Shown: positions 29,349 through 40,448 of the stretch, one piece after another
Numbering within the stretch: position 1 is the stretch's first letter
How the letters are laid out: every line of letters begins with the position of its first letter
NCBI RefSeq assembly: GCF_029689945.1
Contig: NZ_CP121451.1
Coordinates: 4,836,001 to 4,900,000, forward strand
Origin: Paenibacillus amylolyticus
Lineage (GTDB): Bacteria; Bacillota; Bacilli; Paenibacillales; Paenibacillaceae
Reading direction: 5' to 3'
DNA length: 64,000 bases
Program-made: the position numbers and the translations under genes
Notes under the pieces: model-generated
What the model was told of the DNA's origin: nothing
Database searches by the model: none
What the model saw: only the letters and a program-made list of their open reading frames with translations

Positions 29349-30338
29349 TTATTCGTCATATAAATGACATTGCACCTCGCGTTCTGGTGAGACGAAGCGT
29401 TTCTGAGGAGCGACCTGACGGCATGTCTCCATCGCATAAGGACAGCGGGGATGAAAAACACAGCCTGAAGGAGGCTGAAGTGGAGAGGGAATCTCCCCGC
29501 TTAATACCACTCTTTCCCGCTTCACTCTTGGATTAGGAATGGGTACCGCTGACAACAGAGATTTAGTATACGGATGTAGAGGATCGGCGAACAAAGCCTC
29601 TGCGGGTCCCTGCTCTACCATTTCGCCCAGGTACATGACTCCAATGCGATCGGCAATATGGCGTACCACGCTTAGGTCATGCGCAATAAACAAATAGGCA
29701 ATCCCCAGTTCCTCCTGAACCTCTTCCAGCAGATTGATAACCTGTGATTGAATTGATACATCCAGCGCCGATACGGGTTCGTCACATATGATCAGCTTTG
29801 GCCCAAGGGCCAGCGCTTTGGCTATCCCCAGCCGCTGGCGTTGACCGCCTGAAAATTCATGGGGAAAGCGCTCATAATGCTCTTCAGTGAATCCGACTTT
29901 GCGCAGCAATGACAGAGCTGTCTCCATTCTGTCCCGTTTATTGCCCTTTTTATGGATTAATAGCGGTTCTTCTATCGAATATCCCACTCGTTTGCGAGGG
30001 TCCAGCGAGGTATACGGGTCCTGGAAAACCATCTGCATATGTTGCCTGTAATTTCTCAATTCTTTTTTCTTTAATCCGAGAATATCTGTCCCCTCATAAA
30101 AGGCCTCCCCGGACGTCGGCTCAACAAGTCTGAGAATGGACCGACCAAGCGTGCTCTTGCCACACCCTGACTCTCCCACCAGTCCGAAGGTTTGCCCTGT
30201 ATGGATGTCGAAGGACACACCATTAACCGCCTTGACTTGTCCCTTGGTTCGCCCAAAAGAAGATCGTACAGGGAAATGTTTGTTCAGATTGCTCACCTGC
30301 AATAGCGGCTTCGACTCAACCAATGATTTCGAGTTCAT
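29349..30338 (-). CDS. Oligopeptide ABC transporter ATP-binding protein, OppF/DppF type
   Basis: 329 residues. Walker A GESGCGKST (55-63), signature FSGGQRQRLGIAKALAL, Walker B LIICDEPVSALD, and the OppF-type C-terminal tail with the iron-sulfur-like cysteine pattern CVFHPRCPYAMETC. Its start overlaps the end of the fused OppC-OppD gene by 23 bases. It pairs with the ATPase half of that fusion to power the peptide importer. Confidence 0.93.
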   Translation of the reverse strand: MNSKSLVESKPLLQVSNLNKHFPVRSSFGRTKGQVKAVNGVSFDIHTGQTFGLVGESGCGKSTLGRSILRLVEPTSGEAFYEGTDILGLKKKELRNYRQHMQMVFQDPYTSLDPRKRVGYSIEEPLLIHKKGNKRDRMETALSLLRKVGFTEEHYERFPHEFSGGQRQRLGIAKALALGPKLIICDEPVSALDVSIQSQVINLLEEVQEELGIAYLFIAHDLSVVRHIADRIGVMYLGEMVEQGPAEALFADPLHPYTKSLLSAVPIPNPRVKRERVVLSGEIPSPLQPPSGCVFHPRCPYAMETCRQVAPQKRFVSPEREVQCHLYDE

Positions 30339-32235
30339 GTGTCTCCTCCTGAATCGTTGCTATTCCGGGATACCAGCAGCGTACCGAATGTTTGTCGTGC
30401 GCCTGTTTCAATGGAGGTGCTGTTCGAAGGCACTGTTCATCTGCATAAGCGCATCTGGGAGCAAATCTGCATCCCTCGGGAATCTCATGCAGCGCCGGAA
30501 CCGTTCCCTCTATGACGTGCAGTTTACTGTGCTGTTCACCATCTATTCGTGGAATGGATTTCATTAAACCTGACGTATAGGGATGCTTCGGATTGAAAAA
30601 TAAATCGTCCACACTCGCCTCCTCCACGACTTGTCCAAGATACATCACGGCGACCCTTGTGCACGTCTCTGCGACGACACCCAGATCATGTGTGATCAGG
30701 ATGACACCCAGCCCCGTCTTCGATTGCAGACTCTCGATCAGTTCCAGAATCTGAGCCTGAATCGTTACGTCCAGTGCAGTCGTTGGTTCATCCGCAATAA
30801 GCAGTTTGGGATTACACGCCAACGCCATCGCAATCATGACCCGTTGTCGCATTCCTCCTGAGATTTCATGCGGATGCTCATCTACCCTCTTCTCTGGTGA
30901 AGGAATACCCGTCATTCGCAGCAGGTCCACAGCAGCAAGACACGCCTGCTTGCCCTTCATGCCCTGATGCAGCTTCAAGCTCTCGGCAATTTGTTTACCG
31001 ATGGTCTGTACCGGATTCAGGGAAGACATGGGGTCTTGAAAGATCATGGAGAGTTCATTGCCACGAATGCGTTCCATTTGTTTTTTCGATAAGCTCAAAA
31101 GATCCGTTCCCTCGTAGAGGACTTCACCGGAGTAATCCACATAGTCTTCATCAAACAATCGGAGAATGGATTCGGCGGTTACACTCTTTCCACACCCGGA
31201 TTCGCCTACGATGCCGAGCGTCTCACCAGCAAGGACGTGGAAGGACACACCTTCCACCGGGTGAATCGTCCCCTTCTCGGTTGAGATGGATACTTTCAGA
31301 TCCTTCACTTCAAGCAGCGTTTGTTTTCCCACGTCGTCTCCCCCTTTCACCTTACTCGCATGCGGGTCGAGCAGATCTCTTAGACCATCACCGAACAGAT
31401 TAAGGCCCAACACAACAAGTACCAGGAAAATGCCAGGAAAGACTGTCATCCACCAAGCGTTATAGATTACCGTTTTACCGTCAAAGAGCATATTCCCAAG
31501 ACTTGGGGACGGTGAGGGAATGCCCGCGCCAAGAAAACTTAACGACGCTTCCGTCAGAATCGATACGGCAAATATAAAACTGGATTGAATAATAAGCGGG
31601 GACAGTGTATTGGGTGCCATATGAATCCAGATGATCCGCCAACTGCTGGCTCCTTGTGCATGCAACGCTTCAATGTAAGTTAGCTCACGAATCACCAGCG
31701 CTTTGGAACGAATGATTCGAGCCATGGATGGAATGAAGATAATACTTAGGGCAATAATGACATTTCCCGGATTCGGACCAAGTGCGGCCATGATGGAAAT
31801 AGCGAGCAGAATGGATGGAAAAGCAAACAACCCATCACAGATACGCATAAATATGTGATCCAGCACCGAGTAACTAGCGGATAACAGCCCCACAATCAAC
31901 CCAATCAGAGATGCCACGGCTGTCACAGCGAAACCAACCGCAACCGAAATACGCAAACCGTATACGGCACGAGTGAATACATCACGACCGAAGTTATCCG
32001 TACCAAATACATGCTGCCCGCTCGGACCTTTGAGACGATTCACAGGATCAATCTGCAATGGGCCGTACGGTGTAATGAAAGGCCCGATAATTACCAGCAA
32101 GACAACGACAAGTAATATACCCGCCCCTGTAGTTAACAAGGGATTATTCATAAAACGCCTGAATGCGATGCGTCTGCTCTTTTGCTTCTTGTGAAGTCCT
32201 GACGGAGCGATGGTAGTTCCCGGATTGGTTATCAA
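30316..32235 (-). CDS. Fused peptide ABC transporter permease and ATPase (OppC-OppD)
   Basis: 639 residues from TTG 32235 (GTGGAG 5 bases upstream). Residues about 1-295 are an OppC/DppC permease (FGTDNFGRDVFTR, then the EAA loop EALHAQGASSWRIIW). Residues about 305-625 are an OppD-type ATPase: Walker A GESGCGKSV, signature ISGGMRQRVMIAMALA, Walker B LLIADEPTTALD, and tail CRFAPRCAYADEQC. The two are normally separate genes. The linker around DPHASKVKGGDD shows no stop or start signal, so this is a genuine fusion and not a frame error. It lies between OppB and OppF. Confidence 0.92.
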   Translation of the reverse strand: MITNPGTTIAPSGLHKKQKSRRIAFRRFMNNPLLTTGAGILLVVVLLVIIGPFITPYGPLQIDPVNRLKGPSGQHVFGTDNFGRDVFTRAVYGLRISVAVGFAVTAVASLIGLIVGLLSASYSVLDHIFMRICDGLFAFPSILLAISIMAALGPNPGNVIIALSIIFIPSMARIIRSKALVIRELTYIEALHAQGASSWRIIWIHMAPNTLSPLIIQSSFIFAVSILTEASLSFLGAGIPSPSPSLGNMLFDGKTVIYNAWWMTVFPGIFLVLVVLGLNLFGDGLRDLLDPHASKVKGGDDVGKQTLLEVKDLKVSISTEKGTIHPVEGVSFHVLAGETLGIVGESGCGKSVTAESILRLFDEDYVDYSGEVLYEGTDLLSLSKKQMERIRGNELSMIFQDPMSSLNPVQTIGKQIAESLKLHQGMKGKQACLAAVDLLRMTGIPSPEKRVDEHPHEISGGMRQRVMIAMALACNPKLLIADEPTTALDVTIQAQILELIESLQSKTGLGVILITHDLGVVAETCTRVAVMYLGQVVEEASVDDLFFNPKHPYTSGLMKSIPRIDGEQHSKLHVIEGTVPALHEIPEGCRFAPRCAYADEQCLRTAPPLKQAHDKHSVRCWYPGIATIQEETHELEIIG

Positions 32236-32253
32236 GTGCTCTCCACCTCCCGT

Positions 32254-33203
32254 TTATTTCTTGCTTAATCGAACCCGCGGATCGACCAAACCGTACAACA
32301 AATCAACAATCAGATTCACGAACACATAAGCCACCGTAACCAGCAGCACCGACCCCTGAATAACCGAATAATCTCTTCGACTAATTGAGTTCACGATGAG
32401 TTGCCCCACGCCCGGAATATTGAATAACGTCTCAATCACTGCAGCGCCTGTAACCAGCCCACCGAATGATTCTCCAATTACCGTTAAAATAGGGATAAAC
32501 GCAACGCGTAACGCATGTGTATACACGATCGTTTTTTCTTTGACTCCCTTGGCTTTCGCAGTCTTGATAAAATTGCCGGACATCACATCGAGAATGGACG
32601 ATCTCGTCATTCGGGTAATAAGAGCAGCCTGAATGATGCCGAGTACAATGGCTGGTAACAGGAGGTATTTAATATGCTGCCACAACCCTTCACTTAGCGG
32701 CTGATATCCTGCAACTGGTAGCCAGCGTAGCTTTACACTGAAGAACATGACCAATAGTGATCCTAGTAGAAAACTCGGAATTGAAATGCCAAGCATGGAG
32801 AATCCCATCACCGATTGATCCACGATTGTGCCTCTTCGCTTAACTGCTGTAATGCCAAGAAACAAGGCAAGAAAAACACCAATTACCTGTGCAATGATGG
32901 CTAGGGATAATGTGGGCGCCAGTCGTTCAAAGAATGCTTCCCTCACAGGCTTGTCCAGAAAGATGGACTCCCCAGATTTCCCGATAACAGTCCCAGCATC
33001 CAAATGCCAAATTGCTCATAGATGGGTCTGTCCAACCCCATTTTGCTTCTCAATTCATCAATATCCGCCTTTGTGGCCTCTTCTCCCAGCAGAATGGCGG
33101 CCGGATCTCCGGGTGTGACATGAATGATGGAGAACACAACGATGGCGACGACAAACAAAACCGGAATCAAGGATAATAACCGCCGAACGATATATCCACC
33201 CAT
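32254..33203 (-). CDS. Peptide ABC transporter permease, OppB/DppB type (one frame break)
   Basis: About 316 residues from ATG 33203 (GAGGTG 7 bases upstream). It has the family N-terminus (GGYIVRRLLSLIPVLFVV), the HVTPGDPA motif, and later the EAA-like AKAKGVKEKTIVYTHALR. The frame breaks at the run 32970-32973; one extra G joins SGNLG to ESIFLDKPV, the expected motif. It forms the channel with the OppC half of the next gene. Confidence 0.9.
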
Positions 33204-33295
33204 AAGAGGGCACCTCACTCTCGTGTTGGCACATGGACAGGCGTATTCCTGTAGAAGCGATGTTACGCCTTTTCATCCATTGCCCTTTGCTTCAG

Positions 33296-34896
33296 TTACT
33301 TGTTATTGGTTGTATTCCACAATATAGGACCCAAAATATTTTGGAATCCACTGATATTTTTCGATAGCGCTGTAACCTGTTTGGTATGTCCGATCTGAGA
33401 GAATGGAACTTCGGTCCATACATATTGCTGCAATTCATCAATCAGCGGTCTTGCGGCTTCTACCGATTCTGACGTGCGAATTCCCTGAAGCAGCTCGTTC
33501 AGCTTCTCGCTTTTTAACAGCCCCGCTCCGCCTCCCCAGAACGAGTATTGATAGAACGTAGGGCGGAATGCATAACTCATTGGATAGATATCCCATCCTG
33601 TACCCGTCCCGAGCTTCTCCTGCAACGTTGGCCAATCATAGACGTCCAGTTTGACCTTGATACCAATCGACTCCAACTCCTGCTGCAAAACAACGGCCAC
33701 GTTATATTGGTCCACATAATCTCTCGTCGTGAAAATTTTGATCTCTTCGCCGTTATAACCTGCCTCTTGAAGCAGTTGCTTTGCCTTGTCCGCATTGGCC
33801 TGGCTGTACGCTTCCTTGCCTGCTTCCGAGTACCAGTTCGGATATTCCGGAAGAACCAGCGAGGACGTCTTCACATAGAATTGTGGATCACGGAATGCAG
33901 ACGTCAGAATGTCATCCGCATTCTGTATGGCATTAACTGCCTGACGAAGCTTCACGTTCTTGAACAAGCCATCATTGCTGTTGTAGAAGTAGCCAATCAT
34001 GCCTCCTGGACTGAGGAACGTTTGCAGCTCCGGGTTGCCTGCTATTTGTTGTTCGTTATCCACAGAGATATTTAAGGCAATGTCATATTCCCCAGACGTA
34101 ATTCCCGCCAATCTGGTCGACTCGTCTGTGACAAAGCGGAAGTACAAGTCATCGACCAGCGCTTCCTTTTTGCCGCCTGCGCCATTACTTGGCTCGGTAC
34201 GGGCAGCATAATCCTCATATTTTTTCAAATGAATATACTGATCCTGCTTCCACTCCTCCAGTTGAAACGGACCTGTACCGATGTAGGATTTGATGCCCTT
34301 GTCATCTGCCTCCTCCACGACTTCCTTCGGATAAATGGCTGCTGCCGGAATTGGATCGGCAAGGAGTTGCAGAGTTAATAGAAAGGGTGTCTTTAATTGC
34401 AGGACGACGGTAGATGGATCGATTTCTTTCGCCTCTGCACCTACGAAATTCGCCTTCCCGTGACTGGACAGCTTGATCCAGCGATTCAGAGAAGCCACTA
34501 CGTCCTCTGCTTGCAGCTCCTTGCCATTATGAAACTTCACACCTTGTCGCAGATGGAATGTATACGATAATTTGTCTTCACTAATCTCATAGGATTCAGC
34601 AAGAAGTGGAATAACCTGTGCGTCTTTGTCCAATGTCACCAGCTGCTCATAGATTTCACGTGAAATATCCTTGACCGCTGTATTGGAAGAAACGTGTGCA
34701 TCCAGCGTGACCGGTTGTGTCGGATAACCCACGTTTAATGTCCCGCCCGCTTTGACTTCAGCGCCCGTTTGTTGGGATGGATTGTCCCTGTTGCTGAAGA
34801 GGCTTGTGTGTTCTGATCTTGTGCACCCGATGCGCAGCCAGCCAGAAGCAGGAATGCCAGAATCATGATTAATGCAGGTTTGGTTCGATTTCTCAT
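33296..34896 (-). CDS. Peptide-binding lipoprotein, OppA/DppA (SBP family 5), one frame break
   Basis: About 533 residues from ATG 34896 (GAGGGG upstream; 34899 is also possible). The signal peptide ends in a lipobox, LLAGC. The family-5 signature (YEISEDKLSYTFHLRQGVKF then EDVVASLNRW) is clear. The frame breaks near 34786-34788; one extra G gives ATGDNPSQQTGAEVKAGGTL, the usual linker into the mature fold. It captures peptides outside the membrane for the OppB/OppCD/OppF importer and is the first gene of that operon. Confidence 0.9.
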
Positions 34897-35156
34897 CATG
34901 TAACCCCTCTCGCTCTTATGCATAATGGTTAATCCGATTTCACGATTCCGAATGATATACAAGTGTTCATGTCGGATTAGTGAAAATTGGTATTCTCAGG
35001 CTAAGGGAAAGGCGTTCTTTTGTAAAATAAGCATTATTAATGTGTTAATTCATTTTTTGTAAACTATGAAAAAAGTGCAAAACTATATACACCCAAGTAT
35101 TCCGATGGTAATATTCAACTTAAATTTCATCCTTTATCTGGAAGGAGTCATCACTC

Positions 35157-36658
35157 ATGACCACACTCGAACATCTGAACTCTACACTGAAGCAGCACAT
35201 TGAAAAAATAGAACATTATAAGCAGGTTCAAACCCTGCTCGCCTGGGATGCCCGTACAGGAGCACCCAAAAAAGGCGCTACATATGCTGCCCGTGCCAAA
35301 GCGACCTTAGCGGGAGAGCTATTTCGTTTACAAACGGATTCGGATTTTGCTTTAAGACTGGAGGAAGAAATACGGAATGAGAACGTTGACGAATTAACCC
35401 GCAAAATCGTTGCGGAGCACTTGAAAGCATATAAACGATGGAGTGCGATTCCCACTGATGAATATCAGACGTTTGTTCATCAACAAGGTCTTGCTAATGC
35501 CGCTTGGCTCGAAGCGAGAGCCGCCAATGATTTCTCCATTTTCGCTCCGCATCTGAAGCAAATCTTTGATGCCAGCTTGCAGTTCGCCGGTTATTGGAGG
35601 TACGAGCAACATGTATATGATCCACTCGTGCAGCAATTCGACCCCGATCTGGATACCGTCACATTAAACCGCATTTTCAGTGAACTGAAATCTGCTCTGT
35701 TACCTCTGATCCGCCGTGTTGTGGCTTCCTCCAAGCAACCGGATACATCCATATTCACTCGTCCTTTCCCGTTAGAAGAGCAACGGCAGCTTGGCATTAA
35801 ACTGTTAGATGCCATTCGTTACGATTTTGATGCCGGACAATTCGGTGCCACTGTTCATCCATTCAGTTCTGCCATTAATCCATACGATGCAAGGCTTGCA
35901 GCCAAGTTTGTAGAGAATGATGTTCGTGTATCCCTGTGGAGTGCATTGCATGAAGGCGGACACTCGCTCTATACGCAGAATATTAATCCCGACTTGATTC
36001 ATACCGGACTGGGCATCTTCACTTCGTATGGCATTCATGAGTCACAATCAATCTTCTATGAGAAATTCATTGGCAGACATAAAGGATTCTGGGAAAATAA
36101 CTATTTCAGCTTGCAAAAAATCAAACCGGATACGTTCGGCCATGTGAATCTGGATGAGTTTTATTTTGCATTAAATGCAGTGAAACCAACGTTTAACCGC
36201 TTTGAAGCAGATGAGCTTACCTACAACCTGCATCTTATTATTCGGTATGAGCTGGAACAGGCGATTATCGCTGGAGAAGTGGATTATGCAGGGTTACCCG
36301 ATGCGTGGAATGATAAATATGAGGAATATTTGGGGGTTCGTCCCCTACCCATCTGGATGGGATTTTACAGGATGGACATTGGAGTGCCGGATTTGGTCTA
36401 TTTCCATCTTATACGCTCGGTTTTGTATATGCAGCACAGTTACACGAAGCGATTCGTCGCGACCTCCCCGATTATGATCATTTGATTGAATCGGACAATA
36501 TCGAGACAATTACCGGATGGCTAACGACTCATGTTCATCAATTTGGTAAATCCAAATCGGCGGATGAGCTAATTCAGTCCATCACTGGGAAAGGAATTGA
36601 CTCCGCTCCATTGATCCGATATCTGACTAACAAATACGAGCAACTCTACGAGCTATGA
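35157..36658 (+). CDS. M32-family metallocarboxypeptidase (one frame break)
   Basis: About 500 residues, the normal length for thermostable carboxypeptidase 1/YpwA-like enzymes. AAGGAG lies about 9 bases before ATG 35157. The zinc site HEGGH (265-269) and the downstream GIHESQSIFYE are intact. The frame breaks at the C4 run 36342-36345; adding one C gives RPPTHLDGILQDGHWSAG, the family's expected motif, and restores the C-terminus to the TGA at 36656. It trims C-terminal residues from peptides in the cytoplasm. It is divergent from the Opp operon, which supplies its substrates. Confidence 0.9.
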
Positions 36659-36724
36659 TCTGTGACCCCGTTTAGCCCAACAAGTTCGATCTGTTTAACA
36701 AACTTCTGTTTCCAAAATCAATCT

Positions 36725-36774
36725 AAACAGCCGCCGATTTGGATGTAAAACTCCTGATCGTGCGGCTGTTTTTG
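36725..36774 (+). terminator. Terminator of the M32 peptidase gene
   Basis: A perfect stem, AAACAGCCGC (36725-36734) with GCGGCTGTTT (36762-36771), followed by TTTG. Confidence 0.8.
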
Positions 36775-36799
36775 ATGTATGACATTATTTTATTATTAC

Positions 36800-36919
36800 T
36801 TAATAATTGACATATCCTCCGTAGGTTACGGTCCATGTATAACCTGTCTGACCATCAACGGATTGCAATGTGAGTTGTCCCCAGTAAGGTCTTTCATATT
36901 CAAGTTTTAATGGATACAT
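36800..36919 (-). CDS. Possible 39-residue protein overlapping the P450 3' end
   Basis: A frame in minus 1/plus 2 relation to the P450 gene begins at an ATG 13 bases inside it and runs to TAA at 36800. Its composition is coding-like and rich in Tyr and Trp ([12 protein letters not shown], then [14 protein letters not shown]), reminiscent of a beta-structured C-terminal segment. No ribosome site is seen, so expression would depend on coupling to the P450 stop. It could equally be the remnant of a longer lost gene. No match recognised. Confidence 0.35.
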   Translation of the reverse strand: MYPLKLEYERPYWGQLTLQSVDGQTGYTWTVTYGGYVNY

Positions 36920-39900
36920 TCAGAGGTTTCAACCATTCGTTTATTGCCTGCCCACACGTCCTGCACAAATCGCCCTTCAGCCTGAAGCTGAATGAGCCAG
37001 TCTTTCGCTTGCTGCATCGTTGCTCCCTGCACTTCCTGATAAGCTTGTCGCAAAGTCTCTTCCACCGCAGGAGCCATCTGGCTTCCGTCCCCGCATACGT
37101 AGAGTCTTCCTTTGTTCATCAGCATGTGAAGCAATTGCTCGGAATTTTCCTTCATTAGATGCTGTACATAGGTTTTGGGCTTGCCATCCTCACGAGAAAA
37201 AGCAGTGTGTAGTTTAACAATCCCTTCTCGTTCGTATTGTTCAAGTTCTTGACGATAGATAAAATCTGAATCATTCCGGCACCCAAAGAACAAATGTGCC
37301 TCACTTAGTGGCAAGCCTCTCTGTTTCATGACAGCTCTGGCCTGAAGGAATCCTCTAAACGGTGCAACCCCCGTCCCCGGTCCCACCATGATTATCGGAA
37401 CGTCGGCAGCTTCCGACAGATGAAATTCGGATTCGGGTGTACGGACAAACATCAGAATTCGTTCACCCTCTGGACATCCAGCGAGATAAGTTGAAGCCAC
37501 TCCAAGGTATTCGCCCCGGCCACTCCATGCAGGTTCTCTGACTACCGATACCGTTATGCTCGCTTGCTCGGGATTCAGGCTTGGCGAACTGGATATTGAA
37601 TAATACCTGGGCTTGAGCGGCGGCAATAGTTCAAGGAACCTTTCGAATGGCAATTCACACGCCTCATACTTTTCCAGCAGGTCCAACATGGTGATTCGAT
37701 TCGCGAGAATATAATCTCTATAGCTGTTTTCGTCCAACATGCCTTCCAGTTCACGCTTATGCGGTGGGCATACCGTATGATGAGCTAACTCCTGCACCTG
37801 TGATCTGGTCACAGGTGTCTGTACTTCAACACATTGACGGAGCAGATCCTGCACCTTGACAGGACGGTTCAGTGGAAGGTGCATAAGATGTGTCGTGTCC
37901 GAAGTTAATTGGATATAAACATCTCCAGTTAGTCCGAACCGATGGAGTATCCGATCCACGTTCTCCTTCTGATTGTTAGGCAAAACACCGAGATGGTCAC
38001 CTTCTCTATAACTCATGCCTTTAGGCAGTAACATTTCAATGTGACGTGTGCTTCTCCCACTTTCAACCGCTTGAAGCTCTTTATTAACGATTACCGTGGC
38101 ATAGCTGGCACCATAAGTATGTGCAAGTGGCATCTCTACTTTTTCTTGGACCAACTTCATTTGAAGTCCGCTTGTACTTGGCAGGATTGGCATCACAACT
38201 TCCGCGTTGATCCCCAGGGCATTCAACACCTGAGGCCACAACTTGTGCTGCCACGCTTCAACTTGCTTTTCCATATCACCTCCGGCATCGGCTTCACCGC
38301 GGGATATCAGTCTTTTACCTCCTAATTGTTCAAGCTTCTCATCCATCAATCGCGGAATGCTCTGGTACGTCCCGGACCAGCTCCGATCGCCACAACCCAG
38401 AACGGCATAGTTCACATCCCGTGCTTCCTCTGACTCCGCCCCCTTCAACCAGTCTGCAAATGCCGCAGCATTCTGCGGTGGTTTACCATTATACGAAGCA
38501 GTGACGATGAGAACCACACCGTGACGGGGTAAGCGCCCCATCCACTCATTCAGAGTGGCTGCTTCGCTTGGAATGCCATACGAACGACCTTTCTCCGCAA
38601 GCCCTCTGGCAATGCCTTCTGCCGTTCCCAGATTGGAACCATACAACACCAGGAGCCACGTGTCACCATCTGCCTCAACAACCACCACATTTTCTCCCGT
38701 TTGACTGTCACTTGCTACATTTTTATGAACAACATCATGTTTCTCTTTTGCATATACAGTAGCCTTATTCAACGGCTGCGAAGCCGCGCGCGGTTTCACC
38801 TGGATCCGGAAGTCTCCCGGCTTCAACGTCAGCGTCTGTTTAACATCCAATTCATAATGGCTATAATCGATCAGCTCAAAATGTTTGAGGACCATACCAA
38901 GCACAAGTGTTGCTTCATATAAAGCAAATTGCATGCCGATACATGCTCTCTCCCCGTTACCAAAAGGTTTATATGCATGATGAGGCACTTTCGTCGTATC
39001 TTCGAATCGCTCTGGACGGAACAGCTCCGCATCCTCTCCCCAAGCCTCTCTGTCACGGTGAAGCTGAGGCAGAAGAATACTGCAACTCTCTCCTTTCTTC
39101 AAAGGATATTTGCCACCTAGGATGGTGTCTTCTTTCGCATATACATCAAATCCCGGAGCGGTAGGCCAGAGACGTAGCGATTCACTGAGAATCATGCGAA
39201 TATAGGAAAGCTGAAGAACTTCTTCGTACAGTGGTGAGTCATTGACCAATATCTCGTCCACCTCGTTATAAGCCTTTTGAAGCGATTCCGGATTTTTCAG
39301 TAAAAAATACAGGGCAAACGATAACAAACCACTCGTCGTTTCATGTCCGGCAATGAGAAACGTAATAATCTGATACCGAATGTTCTCATCATCAAGCATT
39401 TCGCCAGTCTCCGGGTCTTTGCCATTTAGCATACGTGCAAGCAAGTCGACCTCTTCAGGTGCTGAACTCGCTTTACGTTCCTCTATAATCTGATCTACCA
39501 GAGAGAACATCGTCTGAATATCCTCCTGAAACTGTCGTTTGGTTCTAACCATTAGCAGATTCTGAATTTTCAAACGCGAACTCTTCTGCATTGCTTCATT
39601 TAATGCCCGAACCATACTTTCAATAAAAGGACTGTGGTCCTGTCTATAGAAACTGTTAAATCGATAATTGAATCCACATAGTCCAATGGTATCCAACGTA
39701 AGGCGTGTCATATCGTCCGCAACATCAATCGTATCATTAGAGTTGAGGCGCGCCCACTTGTGGATCAACTGATCGGCAATATCGACCATCATCGGATGAT
39801 AACCTTTCATGGCCTGCTTGCTGAAGGTCGGAAGCAGAATGTTATGGGCCTTTTTCCAGTTGGGCTCTGATGTTCTGCTTGTGAATAAACCATCGCCACC

Positions 39901-40149
39901 AAAGGCACGTACATTTTCGAGTTCATTGTATACAAATTTGTCAAAACGGGACACATCGCATAACTCAGCGACAAGATCTGGCCCGGATACGATTAAACCG
40001 GAATAACCGGGTACGGTAAGTCGATATATTGGCCCATGCTGCTCAGCCAGAACACCTAGCGACAGTGTGGGTTTATCTTTATCAATCAAAGGCAGATTGC
40101 CAAGCGGCCCATACATTTTGGGTTGTGGTATGTAAGGTGTATTATTCAT
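36907..40149 (-). CDS. CYP102-type self-sufficient cytochrome P450/NADPH-P450 reductase
   Basis: 1,080 residues from ATG 40149 (GAGGTG 6 bases upstream). P450 domain: I-helix AGHETTS (267-273), ExxR in SESLRLWP, heme ligand C403 in [10 protein letters not shown]. Reductase: FMN domain starting [15 protein letters not shown] (about 500), FAD motif [14 protein letters not shown] motif [10 protein letters not shown] near 930 and C-terminal DVWAG. It hydroxylates long-chain fatty acids at sub-terminal carbons using NADPH and O2, like P450 BM3 and YrhJ/CypB. A short leader frame overlaps its start, and AT-rich palindromes shared with the neighbouring flavoprotein lie upstream. Confidence 0.95.
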   Translation of the reverse strand: MNNTPYIPQPKMYGPLGNLPLIDKDKPTLSLGVLAEQHGPIYRLTVPGYSGLIVSGPDLVAELCDVSRFDKFVYNELENVRAFGGDGLFTSRTSEPNWKKAHNILLPTFSKQAMKGYHPMMVDIADQLIHKWARLNSNDTIDVADDMTRLTLDTIGLCGFNYRFNSFYRQDHSPFIESMVRALNEAMQKSSRLKIQNLLMVRTKRQFQEDIQTMFSLVDQIIEERKASSAPEEVDLLARMLNGKDPETGEMLDDENIRYQIITFLIAGHETTSGLLSFALYFLLKNPESLQKAYNEVDEILVNDSPLYEEVLQLSYIRMILSESLRLWPTAPGFDVYAKEDTILGGKYPLKKGESCSILLPQLHRDREAWGEDAELFRPERFEDTTKVPHHAYKPFGNGERACIGMQFALYEATLVLGMVLKHFELIDYSHYELDVKQTLTLKPGDFRIQVKPRAASQPLNKATVYAKEKHDVVHKNVASDSQTGENVVVVEADGDTWLLVLYGSNLGTAEGIARGLAEKGRSYGIPSEAATLNEWMGRLPRHGVVLIVTASYNGKPPQNAAAFADWLKGAESEEARDVNYAVLGCGDRSWSGTYQSIPRLMDEKLEQLGGKRLISRGEADAGGDMEKQVEAWQHKLWPQVLNALGINAEVVMPILPSTSGLQMKLVQEKVEMPLAHTYGASYATVIVNKELQAVESGRSTRHIEMLLPKGMSYREGDHLGVLPNNQKENVDRILHRFGLTGDVYIQLTSDTTHLMHLPLNRPVKVQDLLRQCVEVQTPVTRSQVQELAHHTVCPPHKRELEGMLDENSYRDYILANRITMLDLLEKYEACELPFERFLELLPPLKPRYYSISSSPSLNPEQASITVSVVREPAWSGRGEYLGVASTYLAGCPEGERILMFVRTPESEFHLSEAADVPIIMVGPGTGVAPFRGFLQARAVMKQRGLPLSEAHLFFGCRNDSDFIYRQELEQYEREGIVKLHTAFSREDGKPKTYVQHLMKENSEQLLHMLMNKGRLYVCGDGSQMAPAVEETLRQAYQEVQGATMQQAKDWLIQLQAEGRFVQDVWAGNKRMVETSECIH

Positions 40150-40225
40150 GATGATCACCTCTTATCTGTACGCTGTGGATTAAACTATCCGTTAGCCGTG
40201 TAGCGGCAGCTTTGCTTATAATCAT
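40142..40225 (-). CDS. 27-codon leader ORF overlapping the P450 start
   Basis: ATG 40225 has a near-perfect ribosome site (AAGGAGAG, 7 bases before), better than the P450's own. The frame encodes [14 protein letters not shown] and continues to TAA at 40142-40144, overlapping the P450 ATG by about 8 bases. This layout suits translational coupling or an attenuating leader. No hydrophobic or metal-binding pattern stands out. Confidence 0.5.
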   Translation of the reverse strand: MIISKAAATRLTDSLIHSVQIRGDHHE

Positions 40226-40261
40226 AGGCGATCTCTCCTTTGATGGTTATATAATTGATAG

Positions 40262-40273
40262 ATATTAATATCA
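40262..40273. promoter_or_regulatory. Palindrome upstream of the P450 leader
   Basis: GATATTAATATC, with TATCA-TT-TGATA symmetry overlapping it. It lies about 40 bp upstream of the leader start. The same AGATATT/AATATCT words recur upstream of the FAD oxidoreductase, hinting at a shared regulator. Confidence 0.5.
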
Positions 40274-40448
40274 TTTGATATAACAATAAACCAATATTTA
40301 TTTAAAATCAAATTTTCTTCCGGCTATATTACTTTCATTTGTACCGTTTAACGTTTGGAATAAAACACTACAAATAGAGGATTGCATATGCAATCCCCTA
40401 CTGTATGAACCGATGACGCTGTGGTTCTATGGCGCTTATTCTTTTAAT

